A DNA stretch of 64,000 nt from Aequorivita aquimaris (lineage in GTDB: Bacteria > Bacteroidota > Bacteroidia > Flavobacteriales > Flavobacteriaceae). Numbering within the stretch: the stretch's first letter is position 1; every line of letters begins with the position of its first letter. The notes beneath the pieces were generated by a model. It saw only the letters and a program-made list of their open reading frames with translations. It made no database searches and was not told the DNA's origin. The position numbers were made by a program, and so were the translations under genes. The DNA is taken from assembly GCF_001573155.1 (NCBI RefSeq), contig NZ_JRWG01000001.1, forward strand, positions 124,001 through 188,000, given 5' to 3'. Of this stretch, positions 32,429 through 41,309 are shown one piece after another.

Positions 32429-33853
32429 ATGGCAACTACGTACAAAACACCCGGGGTCTATGTGGAGGAAATATCGAAGTTTCCACCATCTGTGGCCCAA
32501 GTGGAAACAGCAATCCCGGCCTTTATTGGCTACACCGAAATCAGCGACACAACCGTCCGCAACAAACCGAAACGTATTGTTTCGCTGCTGGAATACGAAA
32601 CCTATTTTGGAAAGGCGCAGAAGGAAGCAAACATTACCGTAACCATCAACGATACCATAAACAGCGGGCCACCAGTACAGCTTTTGGACCAAAAGTTTAG
32701 CGTGGCGCTGGGAACCACCAGTCCATACGTAATGTATTATGCCATGCGCATGTATTTTGACAATGGCGGTGGGCCTTGCTACATATGTTCTGTGGGTGAT
32801 TATACCAGCGGAACCGTAAATCAGCCATTGCTTGCCGCAGGTTTAGACGAGTTTGAAAAATTTGATGAGCCCACGCTTTATGTATTTCCAGATGCGATGG
32901 CGGTTTCCACCGCTTCAAGCTACTACTCGCTTATAAACAGAGCATTGATGCAATCGCAAAAGCTGAAAGACCGCTTTGTTATTATAGATGCTTTCGCTAA
33001 CAATAGTGACAATATTCGCAACACTGCGTCCTTGGGCAATGGTGTTGATTTATTGAAATATGGTGCGGCCTATCACCCTTTCTTAAGAACTGTTTACAGC
33101 TATGCATACGATGATGCAGCCGTTACATTGGCACATAATGTAACAGATGAAACCAATACTACTTCAGCAGGCGCATATGACACCAAAGCATTAAGCGAGC
33201 TTGCAGACAGTGGCGATTCCGATTTCAACTTGATACTTTATAACAAAATAAAAACCGAACTGGAAAAACAATACGTAACACTTCCGCCAAGCAGTGCAAT
33301 GGCCGGGGTTTATGCACGAGTGGACAGCAATCGGGGCGTTTGGAAAGCCCCTGCAAACGAATCGGTGAGTGCCGCTGTGGAGCCCACAATCAAAATTACC
33401 CACGAAGCACAGCAGGATTTGAACATCCATACCTCAGGAAAATCCATCAATGCCATCCGGTCATTTACAGGGAAGGGAATCTTGGTCTGGGGCGCACGAA
33501 CTCTTGCGGGCAATGACAACGAGTGGAAATACGTACCCGTTCGCCGTTTCTTCAATATGGTGGAAGAGTCTGTTGAAAAAGCTACGGCACAGTTTGTCTT
33601 CGAACCTAATGATGCAAACACTTGGGTAAAAGTACGCGCGATGATTGAAAATTTTCTAATTCTTCAATGGAGAGCAGGCGCATTGGCAGGCGCCAAACCC
33701 GAACAGGCATTTTACGTGCGCGTAGGTTTGGGCGAAACAATGACCGCAGATGACATATTGAACGGGATTATGAATATTGAAATAGGAATGGCTGCAGTAC
33801 GCCCTGCAGAATTCATTGTTTTGAAATTCTCGCACAAAATGCAGGAAGCTTAG
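32429..33853 (+). CDS. eCIS contractile sheath protein
   Basis: A 474-residue phage-tail-sheath protein that forms the outer contractile layer. It starts TTYKTPGVYVEEISKFPPSVAQVETAIPAFIGYTE, the standard PGVYVEE sheath opening. It contains the variable surface domain in the middle and ends in the conserved handshake region (about 370-474): ARTLAGNDNEWKYVPVRRFFNMVEESVEKATAQFVFEPND...ENFLILQWRAGALAGAKPEQAFYVRVG. Only one sheath gene exists here, against three in PVC. A 94-nt gap with a direct repeat separates it from the tube gene. Confidence 0.95.
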   Translation: MATTYKTPGVYVEEISKFPPSVAQVETAIPAFIGYTEISDTTVRNKPKRIVSLLEYETYFGKAQKEANITVTINDTINSGPPVQLLDQKFSVALGTTSPYVMYYAMRMYFDNGGGPCYICSVGDYTSGTVNQPLLAAGLDEFEKFDEPTLYVFPDAMAVSTASSYYSLINRALMQSQKLKDRFVIIDAFANNSDNIRNTASLGNGVDLLKYGAAYHPFLRTVYSYAYDDAAVTLAHNVTDETNTTSAGAYDTKALSELADSGDSDFNLILYNKIKTELEKQYVTLPPSSAMAGVYARVDSNRGVWKAPANESVSAAVEPTIKITHEAQQDLNIHTSGKSINAIRSFTGKGILVWGARTLAGNDNEWKYVPVRRFFNMVEESVEKATAQFVFEPNDANTWVKVRAMIENFLILQWRAGALAGAKPEQAFYVRVGLGETMTADDILNGIMNIEIGMAAVRPAEFIVLKFSHKMQEA

Positions 33854-33911
33854 TCTTAGTTTGCAGTTTTCAGTAGCAGTGAGCAGTTATTTCAAACGGA
33901 ACACAAAACAC

Positions 33912-33937
33912 TTAACATTTAACCATTAACATTTAAC
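33912..33937 (+). repeat. Direct repeat TTAACATTTAAC x2 before the tube gene
   Basis: The 12-mer TTAACATTTAAC occurs at 33912-33923 and again at 33926-33937, in the only sizeable gap (33854-33947) within the structural part of the operon. The A/T-rich unstructured leader ends 10 nt before the tube ATG. It could favour ribosome loading of the most abundant subunit, or it could be replication slippage. Confidence 0.45.
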
Positions 33938-33947
33938 ACATAGCAAA

Positions 33948-34385
33948 ATGGCAAATACATATCCATTAGTAAAGTTTCATTTCTCAGTGGACTGGGGAGG
34001 AACAAACATAGGTTTTACCGAGGTCAGTGGACTGGACGTAGAAACCGAATTGATCGAGTACCGTCACGGTGCCAGCCCGGAATACAGCAAAATAAAGATG
34101 CCGGGAATGCAGAAATACAGCAACATAACCTTAAAACGCGGTTCATTTGCGAACGACAACGAGTTTTACAAATGGTGGAATACCGTAAGCCTAAATAAAA
34201 TTGAGCGCCGCGACATCACCATTTCATTGCTGAACGAAGAGCACGCGCCGGTAATAGTTTGGAAGGTGAAAAACGCCTTTCCGATAAAGGTACAATCCAC
34301 AGATTTGAAAGGCGACGGCAACGAAACCGCCATTGAAACTCTGGAGATTGCCCACGAAGGTCTAACCATCCAAAACGGAGATTGA
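33948..34385 (+). CDS. eCIS inner tube protein (Pvc1/Afp1-like, gp19 type)
   Basis: A 145-residue tail-tube protein: YPLVKFHFSVDWGGTNIGFTEVSGLDVETELIEYRHGASPEYSKIKMPGMQKYSNITLKRGSF, then FYKWWNT and RRDITISLLNEEHAPVIVWKVKNAFPIKVQSTDLKG. These are hallmark blocks of the gp19/Hcp-like beta-barrel that stacks as hexamers to form the tube carrying effectors. Its stop overlaps the next tube-like gene (ATGA). Confidence 0.93.
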   Translation: MANTYPLVKFHFSVDWGGTNIGFTEVSGLDVETELIEYRHGASPEYSKIKMPGMQKYSNITLKRGSFANDNEFYKWWNTVSLNKIERRDITISLLNEEHAPVIVWKVKNAFPIKVQSTDLKGDGNETAIETLEIAHEGLTIQNGD

Positions 34386-34825
34386 TGGCCACTGAATATC
34401 CTCCGGTAAGCTTTCATTTTAAGGTGGAATTCAACGGAATTTCCTCACAGGAAAAAGACGTTCAGTTCCAATCGGTATCGGGGCTTTCCATAGATATTGA
34501 GACCGAGGAATTTGCAGAGGGAGGCGAAAACAGGTTCAAACATAAATTGCCGGTGCGGTCCAAATTTCCAAACCTTGTTTTGAAACGCGGGATGGTAACC
34601 GATTCCGAAATCATAAAATGGTGCCGGAACGCCATTGAAAGTTTTCAGTTTGAACCCGTTGATCTCACAGTAAAATTGCTGAACGAAAAGCATGAACCGC
34701 TTGTAACCTGGAACGTTGTGCATGTTTATCCCGTAAAATGGAGCGTTGACGATTTTAATGCCGAAGAAAGCAAAATAACGATTGAGACCATAGAATTAGC
34801 CTATAACTATTTTACACTCGTATAA
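34382..34825 (+). CDS. eCIS second tube protein (Pvc5/Afp5-like)
   Basis: A 147-residue homologue of the inner tube protein (PPVSFHFKVEFNGI...FQSVSGLSIDIETEEFAEGGENRFKHKLPVRSKFPNLVLKRGM...PVDLTVKLLNEKHEPLVTWNVVHVYPVKWSVDDFNAEESKI). Its insertion of about five residues after the first strand and its position fit the tube-initiator proteins that link the spike to the tube. Two adjacent Met codons are available (34382 and 34385). Confidence 0.9.
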   Translation: MMATEYPPVSFHFKVEFNGISSQEKDVQFQSVSGLSIDIETEEFAEGGENRFKHKLPVRSKFPNLVLKRGMVTDSEIIKWCRNAIESFQFEPVDLTVKLLNEKHEPLVTWNVVHVYPVKWSVDDFNAEESKITIETIELAYNYFTLV

Positions 34826-34826
34826 A

Positions 34827-34988
34827 ATGCCTATCGAAATCAAAGAGCTTCACATCAAGATAAATGTGAACGGCGACGAACAATCCAATGCCCCACGAGA
34901 TACGCAATCCGTGGGCAAAGCGGAAAGAATTGTGAAAGCGGCCGTTGAAGAGGTTATGCGAATTGAATCCCGAAAAAAAGAACGATAA
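34827..34988 (+). CDS. Small Pvc6-like protein (DUF5908 type)
   Basis: A 53-residue open frame starting MPIEIKELHIKINVN. It has a polar middle and a basic C-terminal helix (ERIVKAAVEEVMRIESRKKER). It sits between the second tube gene (1-nt gap) and the LysM gene (TAATG overlap at 34988), exactly where PVC and Afp loci have a protein of about 60 residues. The MPIEI-EL-I-V opening matches DUF5908 proteins of eCIS loci. It may bind the tube or baseplate during assembly. Confidence 0.8.
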   Translation: MPIEIKELHIKINVNGDEQSNAPRDTQSVGKAERIVKAAVEEVMRIESRKKER

Positions 34989-35674
34989 TGAAAGGCGAAC
35001 TCACAAAGCTGAAAATTATAGCCTACCGCGATAACAAATTCACCCAATTGGTGGGCGACGGCGTATTTTCTTCTTTATTGAATCCCGAAAAATACGCTTT
35101 CAAATACAAGGTGGAATACACCGAAGCGCAAGGCCAGGGCACTAGTGCCACGCAGCCCAAATACGTTCGTTCGCTGCCCGAGGATTTGAATCTCCAATTT
35201 CTTTTTGACAGAACGGGCATTATCAAAGGGCACGACAATTCGATTGGCATGGGAATCGTTGCCGATATTGAGCGATTCAAAAGAATCGTTTTCGATTATA
35301 ACGGCGATGAGCACAAACCCAATTATTTAATGATTGGATGGGGCACGCTGCTTTTCAAAGGGATTTTGGCAGAAATGTCTATTGAATACAAGCTTTTTTC
35401 ACCAGAAGGCGTTCCCCTTCGGGCCACGGTAACTGCAAGTTTCAAGGGCGTCGTGGACGAACTTTTGAGATTGGCAAAGGAAAACAACAATTCCCCAGAT
35501 TTAACACACGTGCGGATTGTGAAGGAAGGCGACACGCTGCCGCTAATGACTTTCAGGATTTACGGCGATTCAAAATATTACTTGCAGGTTGCCGCCGCCA
35601 ATAACCTGACCAATTTCCGAAGATTGAAACCGGGCCAACAGCTAAAATTTCCACCCATAGAAAAAGTATCCTAA
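34988..35674 (+). CDS. eCIS LysM-domain hub protein (Pvc7/Afp7-like)
   Basis: A 228-residue protein with an N-terminal CIS tube/gp53-like domain (about 1-170: PEKYAFKYKVEYTEAQGQGTSATQPKYVRSLPEDLNLQFLFDRTGI). A C-terminal LysM follows (about 178-226: VRIVKEGDTLPLMTFRIYGDSKYYLQVAAANNLTNFRRLKPGQQLKFPPI). In related particles this subunit locks the spike and the first tube rings together, and the LysM holds baseplate contacts rather than peptidoglycan. It ends 1 nt before the VgrG-like gene. Confidence 0.9.
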   Translation: MKGELTKLKIIAYRDNKFTQLVGDGVFSSLLNPEKYAFKYKVEYTEAQGQGTSATQPKYVRSLPEDLNLQFLFDRTGIIKGHDNSIGMGIVADIERFKRIVFDYNGDEHKPNYLMIGWGTLLFKGILAEMSIEYKLFSPEGVPLRATVTASFKGVVDELLRLAKENNNSPDLTHVRIVKEGDTLPLMTFRIYGDSKYYLQVAAANNLTNFRRLKPGQQLKFPPIEKVS

Positions 35675-35675
35675 A

Positions 35676-37421
35676 ATGCCGAACAGTAGAACCATAGAAA
35701 CCTCCAGAAGCGCCGATTTGGTAACCTTCAAAATCTTGATTGAGGGCACCGAACTTTCGGCCGCACATCAAGTGAAGAATATTTCGGTGGAAAAGGAAAT
35801 AAACCGAATTCCCTTTGCGCAAATCGTGTTTTTTGATGGGGAAGCGGCTTCGCAAAATTTCAGTCTCAGCAATGAGGATTTATTGGTTCCCGGAAAAAAT
35901 ATCGAAATAAAGGCAGGCTACCACAGCGATGAGGAAACCATTTTTAAAGGAATAATCATAAAACAAAGCATTAAAATCCGCGAAAGCAATTCAGTTTTGA
36001 TTGTGGAATGCCGCGATGAGGCCGTGAAAATGACCATTGGCAGAAAGAGCAATTTTTACTACGAAAGCAAGGACAGCGATATTATTGAAGAAATTATTGG
36101 CAAATACGCCTTGGAAAGCGATGTGGAAGCAACTTCGTTCACCAATAAGGAAATGGTTCAATATCGAGCTTCCGATTGGGATTTTATAATGACTCGTGCC
36201 CAAATCAACGGACAAATTTGTACTGTTGATGATGGAAAAATAACAGTTTCAAAACCCGATCTTTCCCAAGATGCAATTGAAACCGTTGCCTTCGGCGCTA
36301 CCCTACTCGATTTTGATGCGGAAATGGATGCCCGAAACCAATTCAACACAATTACCGTATACGGCTGGAATCCTTCCGAACAGGAAATTGTGGAAGCCGA
36401 AGCCACTGACCCCGCAATTTCCCTAAACGGAAATATTTCGGTTTCAGATTTAGCGGAAATAATAAACCTTGAAAATTTGGAATTGAAAAGCGGCGGAAGT
36501 TACAATTCAACCCAATTAAAAGATTGGAGCGATGCAAAAAGTCTATTCCAGCAACTTTCAAAAACGCGCGGACACGTAAAATTTCAAGGCATTCCAACCG
36601 TAAAACCCGGAACGATGCTCAAGTTGGAAGGCGTGGGCGAACGTTTCAACGGAAAGATTTTTATCAGTGCCGTTCGCCACGAAATTGTGGATGGCAACTG
36701 GACCGTTGACGCCGAATTCGGGATGAACCCAAAATGGTTCAGCGAAACCTATGATATTTCAGAGTTGCCTGCTGCCGGAATTATTCCCGCGGTGAGTGGC
36801 TTGCAAATTGGGGTTGTTTCACAATTGGAATCGGATCCCGACGGCGAGGATAGAATTTTGGTGAAAATACCCATCATCAACAAAGAAAAACAGGGCATTT
36901 GGACACGTATCGCAACTCTGGATGCCGGAAATAACCGAGGCTCTTTCTTTCTGCCAGAAATTGGAGACGAAGTAATTGTAGGTTTCGTAAACGACGACCC
37001 AAACCATGTGGTAATCCTCGGAATGCTCCACAGCAGCGCAAAACCCGCCCCTTTGACAGCCTCCGACGACAATCACGAAAAAGGGTTTGTTACCCGAAGT
37101 GAAATGAAACTCATTTTCAATGATGAGAAAAAATCAATCACTATTGAAACGCCCGGCGGGAAAAAAGTTACCATAGACGAAGATGCGGGAGCAATTGTAA
37201 TTGAGGATGAAAATTCAAACAAAATTACAATGGACAGTGATGGGGTTGCGATGGAAAGCGGAAAGGATTTCAGCATAAAAGCAACCGGTGATTGCAACAT
37301 TGAAGCTATGAATATAAATGTAAAAGCGAATGCCCAATTCAAAGCTGAAGGCAGTGCTGGAGCGGAAGTTTCAACCAGTGCCGTCGCAGTTTTAAAAGGA
37401 TCATTAGTTCAAATAAATTAA
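35676..37421 (+). CDS. eCIS spike protein (VgrG-like, Pvc8/Afp8)
   Basis: A 581-residue trimeric hub/spike protein. The gp27-like part spans about 10-360, the OB-fold (gp5-like) about 385-460 with QLESDPDGEDRILVKIPIINKEKQGIWTRIATLDAGNNRGSFFLPEIGDEVIVGFVNDDPNHVVILGMLHS. The C-terminal beta-helix (about 485-575) is built from short repeats such as IETPGGKKVTIDEDAGAIVIEDENSNKITMDSDG. No extra enzymatic domain follows the needle. It forms the central spike that the PAAR protein sharpens. Confidence 0.95.
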   Translation: MPNSRTIETSRSADLVTFKILIEGTELSAAHQVKNISVEKEINRIPFAQIVFFDGEAASQNFSLSNEDLLVPGKNIEIKAGYHSDEETIFKGIIIKQSIKIRESNSVLIVECRDEAVKMTIGRKSNFYYESKDSDIIEEIIGKYALESDVEATSFTNKEMVQYRASDWDFIMTRAQINGQICTVDDGKITVSKPDLSQDAIETVAFGATLLDFDAEMDARNQFNTITVYGWNPSEQEIVEAEATDPAISLNGNISVSDLAEIINLENLELKSGGSYNSTQLKDWSDAKSLFQQLSKTRGHVKFQGIPTVKPGTMLKLEGVGERFNGKIFISAVRHEIVDGNWTVDAEFGMNPKWFSETYDISELPAAGIIPAVSGLQIGVVSQLESDPDGEDRILVKIPIINKEKQGIWTRIATLDAGNNRGSFFLPEIGDEVIVGFVNDDPNHVVILGMLHSSAKPAPLTASDDNHEKGFVTRSEMKLIFNDEKKSITIETPGGKKVTIDEDAGAIVIEDENSNKITMDSDGVAMESGKDFSIKATGDCNIEAMNINVKANAQFKAEGSAGAEVSTSAVAVLKGSLVQIN

Positions 37422-37459
37422 AAAGTCAATCAACTAACAACTATAAACCAACAACCAAA

Positions 37460-37753
37460 ATGCCACCAGCAGCCCGAATAAACGATATGCACATTTGCCC
37501 GATGACCAACCCAAACGGAAGTCCGCACGTTGGCGGGCCAATACTTCCTGCGGGCGAACCAACGGTTTTAATAGGCGGAATGCCCGCAGCCAGAGTTGGA
37601 GATATGGCAACCTGTGCGGGACCACCGGACTCAATAATAATGGGCTCGTCCTCGGTATTTATCGGCGGAATGCCCGCAGCGAGATTGGGAGATAGCACGG
37701 CACACGGTGGAAGTATTGTTTTGGGGGAATTCACGGTATTAATAGGAGGATAA
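37460..37753 (+). CDS. eCIS PAAR tip protein (Pvc10/Afp10-like)
   Basis: A 97-residue PAAR-repeat protein: PPAARINDMHICP, GEPTVLIGGMPAARVGDMATC, SSVFIGGMPAARLGDSTAHGGSIVLGEFTVLIGG. The Pro-Ala-Ala-Arg motif appears three times, and His/Cys residues able to bind a metal at the tip are present. It would cap the VgrG-like needle. Its order relative to gp25 (PAAR before gp25) is reversed compared with PVC. Confidence 0.95.
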   Translation: MPPAARINDMHICPMTNPNGSPHVGGPILPAGEPTVLIGGMPAARVGDMATCAGPPDSIIMGSSSVFIGGMPAARLGDSTAHGGSIVLGEFTVLIGG

Positions 37754-37755
37754 TT

Positions 37756-38166
37756 ATGAATACATCAGATACATTTTTAGGAGAAGGTTGGAGTTTTCCG
37801 CCCCATTTTGACAAAAAAACGGGCCAATTGGTCACCACGACCGGAGTGGCAGATATCAACAAAAGCCTTGAAATTCTTTTATCAACCCGCTTGGGCGAAC
37901 GAGTAATGCTTCCCAATTATGGCTGCAATTTGGAAGAACTATTATTTCAACCGCTGGATGTAACCTTAAAGACCTATATAATTGAACTTATAAAAACCGT
38001 AATTCTGTATTACGAACCACGAATTGATACACAAACAGTATCGCTAGACACCACAAATGAGCTGAACGGCGAGGTCTTAATAAACATTGAATACGTTGTC
38101 AGAATCACAAATTCGAGGGCAAACCTTGTATTTCCATTTTACAAAACCGAAGGCACCGAAGTATAA
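37756..38166 (+). CDS. eCIS baseplate protein, GPW/gp25 family (Pvc9/Afp9-like)
   Basis: A 136-residue gp25-like wedge protein: DTFLGEGWSFPPHFDK, ATGVADINKSLEILLSTRLGERVMLPNYGCNLEELLFQPLD and a C-terminal strand INIEYVVRITNSRANLVFPFY. The EILLSTRLGERVMLP.YGC block is diagnostic. It attaches the sheath to the baseplate. It starts 2 nt after the PAAR stop. Confidence 0.93.
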   Translation: MNTSDTFLGEGWSFPPHFDKKTGQLVTTTGVADINKSLEILLSTRLGERVMLPNYGCNLEELLFQPLDVTLKTYIIELIKTVILYYEPRIDTQTVSLDTTNELNGEVLINIEYVVRITNSRANLVFPFYKTEGTEV

Positions 38167-38171
38167 AAACC

Positions 38172-41100
38172 ATGGCAAAAGACTGCGAAAATAAATTTCT
38201 GATAAACCATAAGGGCACCGAACAGACCCAAAGGTCGCTCAGCGCCATGCTTCCGGAAAATCTGAACTTGAACGATTTTTCAACAGAAGACTGGATGAAG
38301 TTTGCCTATAATTTTGCTTCGGAAGTAAATTATTTTTCTGTTGAAAATGCTGCTGTACCTTCGGGAAATTGGGAATCATTTTTTATTGAAAAGGAAAAAA
38401 TCACAGCTTTTTTAAGAGAGGCCGAAACGTCAAACCGCCTCTCCCCGCACCTTGCACTTTTTGTGTGCTTTCTGAAATTGCTTGAAATTTCCAAAGCACA
38501 TTTTAATGCACTTACCAAAAGACATCTCGATTTCTATTACAACGAAATTCTTCAAATTGACAAAAAAGCTCCGGTCGCAGATAGTGTTCATCTTATTTTT
38601 GAATTGGCCAAGAATTTTTCTACTTCCAAAGTAGATGAACACACGCTACTGGAGGCCGGAAAAGATGCTTTGGGGAAACGACTGCAATACGCAACCGATA
38701 AAGAAGTAGTTGTTAACAAAGCGACTGTTGGTGCCTTAAAAAGCATTTACCATCACAGAAAAACCAACAATCTAAACCCAATTGAATTTAACGGGCTATT
38801 TGCCGCGCCAGCAGTAAATTCCGCAGACGGCAAAGGCGAACCTTTTAAAGCCGATGGAAATTGGTTGCCCTTTGGTTACCCAACCCATTTTAAACCTTCA
38901 ATTTCTTTGGAAACCCCAAACCTTGGATTTGCAATTGCAGCACCAACCTTGAATTTGGGCGAAGGGGAACGCGTAATCCAAGTTATTTTCAATCTTGAAA
39001 AATCAATTCCGGTTTTCAATATTTCACAGCTAATTGATTGTATCGACGTTTTTGCCACTGGTGAAAAAGACTGGCTGGGACCGTTTAAAATTTCGGCTTC
39101 AACAAAGGGTTTTACTTCGGTTGTTGGAAATAAAACAGTTCAATTTTGTTTGAAAATTGATAAAACGGAAAAGGCAATTGTTCCGTATAACCAAGAAATC
39201 CACAAAGAAAATTTCGAAACCGAACAACCAGTATTTCGATTTCTGCTGAAAACGCAACAACCCGAATTCAGCATCGGTTACCAACTTTATACGGAATTGC
39301 TTCAGAAAAAAGTAAAAAAAACAACCGTAAAAGTCTCCGTTTCCGAAGCTGAAAATCTGCAATTGAAAAATGATTTTGGAACCCTTGCTGCAGACAAGCC
39401 CTTTTTTCCTTTCGGAACGCAGCCTATGGAACGCTCCGCTTTCTATATTGACTATCCCGAAATGTTCAGCAAAAAGTGGAACACAGTTTCACTTCACGCC
39501 TCGTGGCTGAATACTCCGTCCGATTTCAAACAACATTACATTGCATACAGAAAAGACGATAACAATTTCAACCTATCGCCAAATCTGTATTTTCAAACGC
39601 TTTATTTCAATTTTAATACGGTAACCAAAAAATATGCAAAACCTGCTGGGTTAACTTTTAATCCAACCTCAAGCCCGAGCAATCTTTACGTAACCGGAAA
39701 CGATTATTTTAAGGCGAAGGTTTCCGTTGAAAACAATGAAAATTTGGTAACCGTAAACGGTGCCTTTCCGCTTTTCACCAAAAATGGGGAACTTTTTGAA
39801 AGCAATCTTTCCATCAATAACGCAAATTACACAACGGGAAAAAACGGACCAATAAAACTATCGTTGAACCAATCGTTTTTACACGCACTCTTCCCAAAGG
39901 TTTATGCGCTCGCGCTTTCCACGGAAGAAGATACCGTACTGCCCAACGAACCGTACACTCCAATTATTGAAAAAATTGCACTGAATTATACCGCGAGTCA
40001 AGAAGTTGAATTTGGTGTTTCACAAACCGCAAATCTTGAAAAGATACAATTGTTCCACGAGCATCCGTTCGGGCAGGCGGAAACTTCCGAGACTTTGGTC
40101 CCAACGTACTGTGCTGGCGGCGAACTTTACATCGGTCTTGAGAATACCGAGGCATTGCAGCAAGTGCAGTTATTGTTTCAATTATTGGAAGGAACCGAAA
40201 ACCCGTTGGCGGAAACTTTTTCCTCTGCTGAAAAAATTTCTTGGGCAGTGCTTTCAAACAATTCTTGGATGGAACTTTCGAGCGATTATTTGTTGGGAAA
40301 TACAACAGATAACTTCCTAAAAACAGGAATTGTAACCATCATAATTCCGCGCGAAGCTACCGAAAACAATACGTTGTTGCCTTCGGGAATGGTTTGGCTG
40401 CGCGCAAAAAATCCAAAGAGCTTCGATGCGGTTTGTAGGTTTATAAACGTCCACGCACAGGTTATTACGGCAACTTTCGTAAACAATAGCAATGAACTTT
40501 CGCACCTTAAAAACGGTCTGCCTGCCGAAACCATCAGCAAACTTACGGAGCGCGATTCCGCAATAAAAAGTGTTTTGCAACCCTACAATTCCTTTGGCGG
40601 AAAACCCGAGGAAAGCGATGAAAGCTACTATCGCCGCGTGAGCGAACGGATTCGCCATCGCGACCGCGCCATTTCACTGTGGGATTACGAACATTTAATT
40701 CTTCAAAAATTTCCGGAAGTGTATAAAGTGAAATGCTTAAACCACACAAAAGGCAATGATTTTCACGCGCCGGGAAATGTTATGGTAGTTGTGATTCCTG
40801 ATATTAAAAATAATAATGCCTTCGATATTTTTCAGCCGCGATTGAGTACTGCCAAGCGAAACGAGATTCAAAATTACATCAACGAACTGAACACGTTTTT
40901 CGTTTTCGCGGAAATTATAAACCCCGATTACGAAGAAGTTGAGGTTACGCTCGGTGTGAAATTCAACACAGGTTTTGACGAAAATTTCTATACAAAACAA
41001 ATTGAGGAAGACGTCAAAAAATACCTTTCGCCTTGGGCGTATTCGGAAACCTCAGTACTGAATTTTGGTGTTGCCTTTCACAAAAACAAACTCATTTCCT

Positions 41101-41309
41101 ATTTGGAAAACCAGCCGTACGTTGACTTTTTAGACGATGTGAGTGTGAAGCACAGAACCTCTGAAACTTCAGCATATATTGAAAAAACGAACGTGATTCC
41201 ATCGAGTCCGAAAGCAATTTTGGTCTCGGCAAAAAAGCATTTTATAACCGCCGTGCAATCAAAATGCAGTGAACAAACCCCTAAAAAACCAACCGTATGT
41301 CTTCCGTAA
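38172..41309 (+). CDS. eCIS baseplate J-like wedge protein (Pvc11/Afp11-like)
   Basis: A 1045-residue protein whose C-terminal third is the baseplate-J/gp6-like region: ESYYRRVSERIRHRDRAISLWDYEHLILQKFPEVYKVKCLNHTKG...NVMVVVIPDIKNN. The remaining two thirds build the wedge core, with beta-rich insertions. The length agrees with Pvc11. It overlaps the next gene by 13 nt, which suggests coupled production of the two wedge proteins. Confidence 0.9.
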   Translation: MAKDCENKFLINHKGTEQTQRSLSAMLPENLNLNDFSTEDWMKFAYNFASEVNYFSVENAAVPSGNWESFFIEKEKITAFLREAETSNRLSPHLALFVCFLKLLEISKAHFNALTKRHLDFYYNEILQIDKKAPVADSVHLIFELAKNFSTSKVDEHTLLEAGKDALGKRLQYATDKEVVVNKATVGALKSIYHHRKTNNLNPIEFNGLFAAPAVNSADGKGEPFKADGNWLPFGYPTHFKPSISLETPNLGFAIAAPTLNLGEGERVIQVIFNLEKSIPVFNISQLIDCIDVFATGEKDWLGPFKISASTKGFTSVVGNKTVQFCLKIDKTEKAIVPYNQEIHKENFETEQPVFRFLLKTQQPEFSIGYQLYTELLQKKVKKTTVKVSVSEAENLQLKNDFGTLAADKPFFPFGTQPMERSAFYIDYPEMFSKKWNTVSLHASWLNTPSDFKQHYIAYRKDDNNFNLSPNLYFQTLYFNFNTVTKKYAKPAGLTFNPTSSPSNLYVTGNDYFKAKVSVENNENLVTVNGAFPLFTKNGELFESNLSINNANYTTGKNGPIKLSLNQSFLHALFPKVYALALSTEEDTVLPNEPYTPIIEKIALNYTASQEVEFGVSQTANLEKIQLFHEHPFGQAETSETLVPTYCAGGELYIGLENTEALQQVQLLFQLLEGTENPLAETFSSAEKISWAVLSNNSWMELSSDYLLGNTTDNFLKTGIVTIIIPREATENNTLLPSGMVWLRAKNPKSFDAVCRFINVHAQVITATFVNNSNELSHLKNGLPAETISKLTERDSAIKSVLQPYNSFGGKPEESDESYYRRVSERIRHRDRAISLWDYEHLILQKFPEVYKVKCLNHTKGNDFHAPGNVMVVVIPDIKNNNAFDIFQPRLSTAKRNEIQNYINELNTFFVFAEIINPDYEEVEVTLGVKFNTGFDENFYTKQIEEDVKKYLSPWAYSETSVLNFGVAFHKNKLISYLENQPYVDFLDDVSVKHRTSETSAYIEKTNVIPSSPKAILVSAKKHFITAVQSKCSEQTPKKPTVCLP

